Positions 1 through 6,001 of a stretch of 17,649 nucleotides of DNA are shown piece after piece. The stretch's first letter is position 1; the number at the start of each line of letters is the position of its first letter. Location of the stretch: contig JAJRPT010000097.1 in the NCBI GenBank assembly GCA_024280675.1, positions 1 through 17,649 on the forward strand. Reading direction: 5' to 3'. The position numbers and the translations under genes are program-made. Under the pieces are notes generated by a model that was not told where the DNA came from, ran no database searches, and was given only the letters and a program-made list of their open reading frames with translations. This stretch comes from Bacteroidota bacterium (lineage in GTDB: Bacteria > Bacteroidota > Ignavibacteria > Kapaibacteriales > UBA2268).

Positions 1-388
1 CATCAATAACAAGCAATTCTATTTTTTCAATTAGTTTTCTTTTCCGTCTCGAATATTTAAATGTAGTAAAAATATTGCTCTTATCTTCACTTGACTCTGG
101 TGATTCCTCTCTCAATCTTCTATCATCTGGGAAAAAAGGACCAAAAGGAATTTGGAAAAAAGAATGGATTGTCACCCCGCCTGCATTGATTGCAGCAACT
201 CCCGTCGGAGCAAGAACCACCATATTCTTTGTGTGATTTTGCTTTAAATGTTTTAGAAATGTCGTTTTGCCAGTGCCTGCTTTCCCCGTTAAATAAATTA
301 TTTTCTCTTTGCCAGAATTCACAAGGTCAAGAGCAAGATTGAACTCCTTATTCTCTAAATCTAGATCAAAATTTTCTGTCTTATACAT
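1..388 (-). CDS. PIF1-like AAA ATPase / DNA helicase, N-terminal part (runs off the window)
   Basis: This open frame starts at an ATG four bases after the rpe stop and continues past base 1, so only about 129 N-terminal residues are visible. The translation has a short leader, then a Walker A motif (YLTGKAGTGKTTFLKHL, roughly residues 33-49). The segment VVLAPTGVAAINAGGVTIHS and FFQIPFGPF follow, which is the early motif I/Ia arrangement of PIF1-like superfamily 1B helicases common in Bacteroidota. A charged stretch follows and the frame ends in LLVI, just where the Walker B DE would be expected. Family role: ATP-driven 5'-3' DNA unwinding or remodelling in the cytoplasm. Members often carry C-terminal UvrD_C_2 or HTH/HRDC-type parts, which cannot be seen here. 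The close spacing to rpe suggests co-transcription. The substrate is not inferable. Confidence 0.8.
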   Translation of the reverse strand, partial: MYKTENFDLDLENKEFNLALDLVNSGKEKIIYLTGKAGTGKTTFLKHLKQNHTKNMVVLAPTGVAAINAGGVTIHSFFQIPFGPFFPDDRRLREESPESSEDKSNIFTTFKYSRRKRKLIEKIELLVID

Positions 389-392
389 TTGG

Positions 393-1058
393 TTAAGAAT
401 TTAGAATTGAGTTCATTTGCTTAATATTCTTGGATAGATCACCTGTGAATAATCCAGAACCACTGACCAACCAGTTGGCTCCAGATTCTGCAATAGATTT
501 ACAATTATCCATCTTCACACCACCATCAACTTCAATATCGACATGGGCTAAGCCATTGTCATTAAGATAGTTGCGAAGAGAAGAGCAACGCCCGTGGAAA
601 GATTCAATAAATGACTGCCCGCCAAAACCAGGGTTCACACTCATAAGCAAAATAAAATCGCAATACTCTGCCACAGAATAAGCGTATTCCATTGGGGTAG
701 CGGGATTTAGCACCACTCCAGCCTTGCACCCATTTTCTTTTATCAGAGAAAGTGTGCGGTGGAGATGCCGAACAGTTTCTGCGTGGACTGAAATCAAATC
801 AGCTCCTGCTTTGGCAAAATCTCCAATATATTTTTCAGGATTCTCAATCATCAAATGGCAGTCAATGGGTAGCTTGGTGTAGGGTCTGATAGCACTGACT
901 ATGAGTGGCCCGATAGTAATATTTGGAACAAAATGCCCATCCATAACATCGACGTGAATAATCCCTGCACCTGATTTGCTACATATTCCCACATCACGTC
1001 CAAGATTTGCAAAATCGGACGAAAGCAATGAAGGAGCTATTTTTATTTCTTTTGACAT
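393..1058 (-). CDS. rpe: Ribulose-phosphate 3-epimerase
   Basis: Interconverts D-ribulose 5-phosphate and D-xylulose 5-phosphate in the pentose phosphate pathway (cytoplasm). The 221-residue length is normal for this TIM-barrel family. Visible signatures are IAPSLLSSDFANLG at the first strand, HVDVMDGHFVPN (residues 35-46), CHLMIENPE (67-75), LLMSVNPGFGGQSFI (137-151) and VDGGVK (177-182). The expected metal and catalytic residues are present: His35, Asp37, His68 and Asp178. The ATG start has no clear Shine-Dalgarno sequence, as for several neighbours. The gene follows nuoI by about 30 bases and precedes the PIF1-like gene by four, so it probably rides on the same message as the complex I genes, an unusual partner for them. 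Nothing in the protein looks damaged. Confidence 0.96.
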   Translation of the reverse strand: MSKEIKIAPSLLSSDFANLGRDVGICSKSGAGIIHVDVMDGHFVPNITIGPLIVSAIRPYTKLPIDCHLMIENPEKYIGDFAKAGADLISVHAETVRHLHRTLSLIKENGCKAGVVLNPATPMEYAYSVAEYCDFILLMSVNPGFGGQSFIESFHGRCSSLRNYLNDNGLAHVDIEVDGGVKMDNCKSIAESGANWLVSGSGLFTGDLSKNIKQMNSILNS

Positions 1059-1088
1059 AAATTGAATGAACTTAACATTTAAAACTTC

Positions 1089-1586
1089 TCACTTGTATTG
1101 TCGCAGATACTCAAGCCTATCTTCCAATTTTGAGCGATCGACAAGCAGTTTATCTTTGCCTAGTATTGCCTCTTGTTGAGAAGTAAATACTATATCGTAG
1201 TCCTTGCTCATCACGATTGCCTCTTCTGGGCAAACCTCTTCGCAGAGTCCACAATAGATGCAACGCAACATATTTATCTCAAAAAGCTCTGGGTAGCGTT
1301 CTTTTTCCCTCGTGGTCTCGCCCGCCTGAACTTCGATTGCAAGGGCTGGGCAAACTCGTGAACACAGACCACATGCCACACACCGCTCTTTTTCATTTTC
1401 TTGGACAAGCACTGGTCTGCCACGATATGAGCCAGTTGGTTCCCATCTTTGCTCGGGGTATTGGCGAGTGAATTTGGGCTTGAACATTTGCCTAAAAGTG
1501 ATGGACAGCCCACGAACAATTTCTGGGAAATATGTTCTTTCCCACCAAGTCAGTCTCTTTGTTTCACTATTTTTCGTATTATTCAT
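1089..1586 (-). CDS. nuoI: NADH-quinone oxidoreductase subunit I (two 4Fe-4S clusters)
   Basis: NuoI is the ferredoxin-like subunit in the connecting part of respiratory complex I; it carries clusters N6a and N6b that pass electrons toward N2 and quinone. Two CxxCxxCxxxCP motifs are seen: Cys69/72/75/79 and Cys109/112/115/119, where the last cysteine of each set serves the other cluster. The N-terminal part (YFPEIVRGLSITFRQMFKPK, residues 19-38) is the amphipathic membrane-contact region typical of the family, and GRPVL precedes the first cluster. At 165 residues it has normal size. It lies 29 bases after nuoH and before rpe. In most nuo operons nuoJ comes next, and it is absent here. Start: ATG with only a weak GAAAG upstream. 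Confidence 0.97.
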   Translation of the reverse strand: MNNTKNSETKRLTWWERTYFPEIVRGLSITFRQMFKPKFTRQYPEQRWEPTGSYRGRPVLVQENEKERCVACGLCSRVCPALAIEVQAGETTREKERYPELFEINMLRCIYCGLCEEVCPEEAIVMSKDYDIVFTSQQEAILGKDKLLVDRSKLEDRLEYLRQYK

Positions 1587-1615
1587 AATTATTATCTTTC
1601 ATTTTCTAATAAAAA

Positions 1616-2668
1616 TCACATATCAAAAATAAATATTCCAAATGCTGTAAGTATTACATTTAATATTGAAAGAGGAAGTAATACTTTCCAGCCGAGATTC
1701 ATTAATTGGTCATACCTAAATCGTGGAATTGACCAACGAACCCATATAAAAAAGCAAATGAAGAATATTAATTTCGTCATAAAACAAATAAATTGTGCGA
1801 GCGTAAGCCAAACCGATCCATGCTCTAAGCCAAGCATTTCATAAGGCAAAGGAAGTGACCAGCCACCAAAATACATTATAATTATAAATGCCGATGCCGT
1901 TGCCATATTTGCATATTCGGCAAGAAAGAACATCCCGAATTTCATTCCAGAATATTCTGTATTGAATCCACCGACTAGTTCCGGTTCGGCTTCTGGGAGG
2001 TCAAATGGGGTACGATTTGCTTCTGCAAATGCGGTCACTAAAAATATTAAAAAGCCAAGTGGTTGATAAATAAAGTTCCAATTCCAAAAGCCACCTTGCT
2101 GATTTACAATAATTTCATTAATATTCAGAGTCCCAGCAATTAACACTACTCCAATAAGTGAAAGCCCCATTGCCAGCTCATAAGAAATCATTTGAGCAGC
2201 CGAACGAAGCCCGCCAAGAAGCGAATATTTATTGTTGGATGACCAACCCGCAAGTGTTATACCATAAACCCCAACCGATGTCATAGCAAGAATGAAAAGC
2301 ACACCGATGTTAATATTTGGAGCAATGCCAATATATATTTTGTAATCCATCACCTCCACATAATGTGCATAAGGAATCACTGTATAAACGACGATTGCTG
2401 TCATTAATGAAAGAAAAGGTGCAAGACGATGGAATTTCTTATCTGCTGCATCTGGGACAATATCTTCTTTCATAAAGAGCTTTACCACATCGGCTATGGG
2501 TTGCAAAAGACCAATCGGACCCACACGGTTCGGGCCAATACGACCTTGAATCCACGCAGAAATTTTTCTCTCAAGCCAAACCTCAAGAGCTGCCATCACA
2601 AGCACCATATTGACTATGACACCGGCTTTGATTGCAGTTTCTAATAATATTAATTGTGTATCAGTCAT
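1616..2668 (-). CDS. nuoH: NADH-quinone oxidoreductase subunit H
   Basis: NuoH is the polytopic inner-membrane subunit at the junction of the hydrophilic and membrane arms of complex I and lines the quinone chamber. The 350-residue, strongly hydrophobic protein with about eight membrane segments fits the family. Diagnostic conserved stretches are ERKISAWIQGRIGPNRVGP (residues 33-51, the quinone-site loop), SLLGGLRSAAQMISYELAM and FAEANRTPFDLPEAEPELV followed by GGFNTEYSGMKF. These are the most invariant parts of the family and are intact. It sits between nuoG (68 bases upstream) and nuoI (29 bases downstream), matching the standard G-H-I order. There is no visible Shine-Dalgarno sequence before the ATG, and I saw no separate promoter in the short nuoG-nuoH spacer. 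Confidence 0.98.
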   Translation of the reverse strand: MTDTQLILLETAIKAGVIVNMVLVMAALEVWLERKISAWIQGRIGPNRVGPIGLLQPIADVVKLFMKEDIVPDAADKKFHRLAPFLSLMTAIVVYTVIPYAHYVEVMDYKIYIGIAPNINIGVLFILAMTSVGVYGITLAGWSSNNKYSLLGGLRSAAQMISYELAMGLSLIGVVLIAGTLNINEIIVNQQGGFWNWNFIYQPLGFLIFLVTAFAEANRTPFDLPEAEPELVGGFNTEYSGMKFGMFFLAEYANMATASAFIIIMYFGGWSLPLPYEMLGLEHGSVWLTLAQFICFMTKLIFFICFFIWVRWSIPRFRYDQLMNLGWKVLLPLSILNVILTAFGIFIFDM

Positions 2669-2736
2669 ACTTATTTTAATTATTTTTTATAATAAACCAT
2701 TTGCGTCTGCTCTTTTCACTTGCGAGTAAAAACTTC

Positions 2737-4515
2737 TTACCCCTCTTGCGGCTTCATTTTGTGTGATATATAGTTAATTGTTTTCTTATTTCCCGAGGGT
2801 GAGCCACCAAGAGTAATTCCCTCATACTCATCCAACAATTTATAATCCATAGAAGCAAAGCCGTCAATATTTTGTGTGATTTCCTTAAACACGTCTTCAG
2901 ATTTTTTCCAGCCAAAGTCTTTTCCCATTTCCTTGGCAATGGAGCAGAGAATACGCCAAGAGGAGCGACAAGAACGTAATTCATGCCGAGTCCAGCGGTC
3001 ATTTGCCGAGCCAAAGGCATCCCAGCGCGACATTTTCATACCCATGTGCCGCAGGTTTTCTTTGGTCACAAGTGCGGGTGAAAAATGCTGAACCCTGTCA
3101 TTGGTATTTGTAAATGTCCCTTCGGTTTCGGCGTAAGTAGCCGCCGGGAGTATAAAATCTGCTTTAGAATACAATTCTGTATTATTATTATATCCAAGCA
3201 AAATTAATAAATCAAGATTATCAAGCACTGAAATTAATTCTTGATGCTCAGCAATATCATCCTCGACAAGGATTAGAGCTTTTATATTTCCATTATTTAT
3301 ATTTTCGACAAGTTCAGTGGCCGATACACCTGAAGAATTCCTAGCACCAACAGAAAAAGCACCTTTGGTATTGGGGCGACAATCAGAATTGCCAATCAAG
3401 TCATCATTTTTTGATTCATCAATATATTCAAAGTAGTCAATATTTTGTGTGCCGAGAACTTCCTGGGCAAACAGTTTAGCCGCATAATTTGATTCATTTG
3501 TAGCCAGTGCAGAGCTGAGAATCATTGTCGAGTGAGGCGAATAATTCCTCAGTTCATTTGCAACTTGCATTGTGGCTTCATCCCAAGAAACATCTACAAG
3601 AAGACCACCTGTTCTCACTTTTGGATTAGTAATTCGATTTTTATTTACATAATCAATAAAGTTTAGTCTCGCCTCATCGGAGAGCCAATATTTATTTGGG
3701 TTCATATTAGTTCGTGGTTGAACCCTCAATATTTCATTATTTTTCACACCAAGAAAAACATTTGCCCCAGAGCCGTCCGATGGCGAAACAGAAGGGTTAA
3801 ACGACATTTCCCATACCCGGGATGAAAAGCGGAAATCCGATGAAGTCAGTGCACCAACTGGACAAAGCTCAATCACATTCATCGAGTATGGATTATCCCA
3901 AAGCGTTCCATCGAAGAGTTCAATGGTCACGTGATCGCCTCTTTGTACAAAAGTCAGTACATCTTGGTTGGCAATTTCCTTTGCAAAGCGAACACAACGT
4001 GAACAGGCAATACACCTTTCTGCGTCAAAAATTACATTTGGTCCCCACTCTTGATGTTTCTTTGCGTGATTTTTCTCTTCTTGGAATCTAGATTTGCCGG
4101 TCGAATGTTTAAAGGAGTATTCTTGCAACTTGCACTCCCCCGCCTCGTCGCAAATCGGACAATCGAGTGGGTGGTTGATTAGAATAAATTCGGTAACAGC
4201 TTCTTGTGCCCAAACAGCTTTCTTAGATTTTGTGCGTACGACCATTCCGTCACTTGCTGGAGTTGCACAAGCTATTTGCAATTTTGGAAAGAAGCCAATG
4301 ACGGGGCTTCCATTTTCATCTTTTTCGAGATTCCCTTCTCTGTCTTTTTGTGGCGTGCCTACTTCGGCTAAACACATCCGGCAATTTCCGGCAACACTTA
4401 ATTCTGGATGCCAACAGAAGTGAGGAATTTCCATTCCACTTTTGTAGGATGCCTCAATAATCGAGTCTCCTTGAGCAAATTCAATTTTCCTACCATCTAA
4501 TTCAAAAACAGGCAT
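2737..4515 (-). CDS. nuoG: NADH-quinone oxidoreductase subunit G
   Basis: Large iron-sulfur subunit of the complex I peripheral arm. Residues from the chosen ATG: a 2Fe-2S ferredoxin domain with Cys34, Cys45, Cys48 and Cys83; the His-ligated 4Fe-4S cluster (His115, Cys119, Cys122, Cys128); and a second 4Fe-4S cluster (Cys168, 171, 174 and Cys218 in LCPVGAL). A molybdopterin-oxidoreductase-like domain follows, with FILPAATYAETEGTFTNT near the C-terminal third. The position that would hold the extra N7 cluster (CxxCxxxC in E. coli and Thermus) reads NPSVSPSDGSGANV with no cysteine, so N7 is absent. Start: a GTG one codon upstream is possible, but AAAGG lies 7 bases before the ATG at 4515, so I chose the ATG. 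The end (about 593 residues) is shorter than the E. coli form, as in many non-proteobacterial NuoG. nuoE and nuoF are not adjacent. Confidence 0.96.
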   Translation of the reverse strand: MPVFELDGRKIEFAQGDSIIEASYKSGMEIPHFCWHPELSVAGNCRMCLAEVGTPQKDREGNLEKDENGSPVIGFFPKLQIACATPASDGMVVRTKSKKAVWAQEAVTEFILINHPLDCPICDEAGECKLQEYSFKHSTGKSRFQEEKNHAKKHQEWGPNVIFDAERCIACSRCVRFAKEIANQDVLTFVQRGDHVTIELFDGTLWDNPYSMNVIELCPVGALTSSDFRFSSRVWEMSFNPSVSPSDGSGANVFLGVKNNEILRVQPRTNMNPNKYWLSDEARLNFIDYVNKNRITNPKVRTGGLLVDVSWDEATMQVANELRNYSPHSTMILSSALATNESNYAAKLFAQEVLGTQNIDYFEYIDESKNDDLIGNSDCRPNTKGAFSVGARNSSGVSATELVENINNGNIKALILVEDDIAEHQELISVLDNLDLLILLGYNNNTELYSKADFILPAATYAETEGTFTNTNDRVQHFSPALVTKENLRHMGMKMSRWDAFGSANDRWTRHELRSCRSSWRILCSIAKEMGKDFGWKKSEDVFKEITQNIDGFASMDYKLLDEYEGITLGGSPSGNKKTINYISHKMKPQEG

Positions 4516-4714
4516 CACATTACCTTTTGAAATTTCTTCATTTATACTTAGCTAAATCGCAAAATACAAATTTTTTAGATTTATTTCACATATAGAATTA
4601 AACTGTGCAGAAATAATATTGCCCCAGAAGAAATCAGTCTTGGTTTAATCACCGGCAAGCTCTTTGCTTTGTCTGGTCAAATTCTTATCTCACCACAATT
4701 TTTAGAGCTTACAT

Positions 4715-5092
4715 TTATTTTATTTCCTTATTTTCTTTAAACTTCTCAAATTCTCTTTTGAGCAGGCTTAATTCCTGGACAATAGTCTTATTTCTTTCGG
4801 AGAGTTTTGTAATTACAATTGAAAAGTGAACCATGATAGCAAATCCTCCAAGCACAAGCACAAGCAGAAGAGATGCCGGAGGATAGCTAATACCAACCAG
4901 CTTAGAAAAAGACTCAAGTCCGTCCCGCCAGACAGAAAGTACAAAAAACAGCAGACCAGAAAACAACCACAATAACGAATACTCTTCCTTTATTAATTTA
5001 CGACGAATCAGTTCTATTATGAAGACCAACATCACAAAACTTCCCGCAACGGCGAGCAACTGAATTCTGTTTTCTAAAATATTTTCAATCAT
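4715..5092 (-). CDS. DUF2304-type small membrane protein
   Basis: A 125-residue protein with three hydrophobic segments (about residues 12-29, 38-54 and 73-94) and a charged, probably coiled-coil C-terminal tail (about 95-125, rich in Lys, Glu and Leu). The pattern RRKLIKEEYSLLWLFSGL between the first two helices is characteristic of the DUF2304 family. The molecular function of that family is not established; its members often sit next to polyprenol-type family 2 glycosyltransferases, as here. The ATG start overlaps the stop of the upstream glycosyltransferase by four bases (ATGA), which implies translational coupling and a joint role at the inner membrane, probably in transfer of sugar to a lipid carrier or envelope glycan. 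That role is inferred from context. Confidence 0.8.
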   Translation of the reverse strand: MIENILENRIQLLAVAGSFVMLVFIIELIRRKLIKEEYSLLWLFSGLLFFVLSVWRDGLESFSKLVGISYPPASLLLVLVLGGFAIMVHFSIVITKLSERNKTIVQELSLLKREFEKFKENKEIK

Positions 5093-5817
5093 TTCCCCAC
5101 CTCACGGCTTGGAGCTCTAAGAGCGGTTATCATCATCGCAAGCATTACCTTCATCATATAATATATTCCTCCAACAAATGAAATTGAAGACTTACCACCT
5201 GTCCGTTCTTGCATAATAGTAAATTTTTCTTGTATACCGAATCCGTTCCGCCCGAGCAATATGACAGTCTCAGGCTCTGGATAATCTTGTGGATAATAAT
5301 CGGATAGAAACTCTATCGCCTCTTTGCTATAGGCTCTAAAGCCAGATGTAGAATCTGTGATTCTTTTGCCAATCAACACCGCATTGAGCATTGTAAAAGT
5401 ATAAATCCCAATCCTCCTTGCCAGACTTGATTTCCATCCATCATGTTTTTTTACAAAGCGTGAACCAATCACCATATCAGCTTCACCTTTTTGTATTGGA
5501 CTTGTAATCACCGAAATCTGGTCGGCAATATGTTGTCCATCTCCATCGAATTGAATGGCAATGTCATATCCATGCCTTTGTGCGTACTTGAACCCAGTCT
5601 GTACCGCACCGCCAATCCCCAAGTTCGCAACAAGCGAGATGACTTCTGCCATACCGGTTGAGAGTGCGAGTGCTTTTGTATTGTCTTTTGAGCCATCATC
5701 AACGATTAATATATCAACACCTTCGGCCGCAGTATTAATATCTTTTATCACACCTACAATAGAGTCAGCTTCGTTGTAGGCTGGAACTATTGCCAATATT
5801 TTAATTTTCTTATTCAA
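5089..5817 (-). CDS. Glycosyltransferase family 2 (dolichol-phosphate mannosyltransferase-like)
   Basis: A 242-residue inverting GT-A glycosyltransferase. Seen in order: LAIVPAYNEADSI (residues 8-20) for the nucleotide-sugar fold, IVDDGSKDNT (38-47), NLGIGGAVQTGFKYA (65-79), and the metal-binding FDGDGQH (90-96, DxD at Asp91/Asp93). GSRF and DSTSGFRAYS later in the chain are typical of the DPM1/polyprenyl-phosphate sugar transferase branch. A hydrophobic stretch near residues 215-234 may contact the membrane. The likely reaction is transfer of a sugar from a nucleotide donor to polyprenyl phosphate; donor and acceptor cannot be read from sequence. The start codon is TTG: no ATG or GTG lies upstream in frame before a stop, and the fold begins immediately after it. 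It is translationally coupled to the DUF2304 gene. Confidence 0.88.
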   Translation of the reverse strand: MNKKIKILAIVPAYNEADSIVGVIKDINTAAEGVDILIVDDGSKDNTKALALSTGMAEVISLVANLGIGGAVQTGFKYAQRHGYDIAIQFDGDGQHIADQISVITSPIQKGEADMVIGSRFVKKHDGWKSSLARRIGIYTFTMLNAVLIGKRITDSTSGFRAYSKEAIEFLSDYYPQDYPEPETVILLGRNGFGIQEKFTIMQERTGGKSSISFVGGIYYMMKVMLAMMITALRAPSREVGK

Positions 5818-5890
5818 CTTGTTAGTTTTTGTATAATTTAATTATTATAAATTTGTAATCTCAGTTTATATAATTTACAATATAGATAAA

Positions 5891-6001
5891 ATGGAAATAA
5901 AAGCACTCATTCCGTTTGCAAATGATTCAGAAGAATTGGATATTATCTCAATTACGAAGAAGTCAAAGCTGGTATCAAAGGAAATACTCTACAATGTCTA
6001 G
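5891..6001 (+). other. Small ORF overlapping the patatin gene start (36 codons; leader peptide or gene remnant)
   Basis: An ATG-started frame of 36 codons (MEIKALIPFANDSEELDI, then a lysine-rich end) stops at TAG within ATGTCTAG, so it overlaps the proposed patatin ATG (5994) by eight bases. The first twenty residues loosely resemble the N-terminus of DJ-1/PfpI proteins (ALxxLAxGxEExE), but nothing of that family continues after them. A third frame over the same bases (5926-6033, no ATG) reads NYEEVKAGIKGNTLQCLVGK and then ILKELLD before a TAA, which also looks protein-like. A single-base shift would join the two into a roughly 47-residue protein. It may be a translated leader coupled to the patatin gene, a broken small gene, or chance. 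No Shine-Dalgarno sequence is clear. Confidence 0.3.

Noticed and set aside
1449..1844. 131-codon plus-strand frame
   Set aside because: It lies antisense across the ends of nuoI and nuoH, both certain genes, and has no domain or start signal.
4516..4714. Possible gene or clear promoter in the 200-base spacer before nuoG
   Set aside because: All frames contain early stops; no good -35/-10 or TTG/TAnnTTTG pair was found in the minus direction, although a promoter must exist somewhere upstream.
5916..5993. Upstream ATG extension of the patatin protein by 26 residues
   Set aside because: It would put a charged, Gln/Trp/Arg-rich stretch before the signal peptide; the ATG at 5994 gives a normal signal peptide and has AAGGA upstream.
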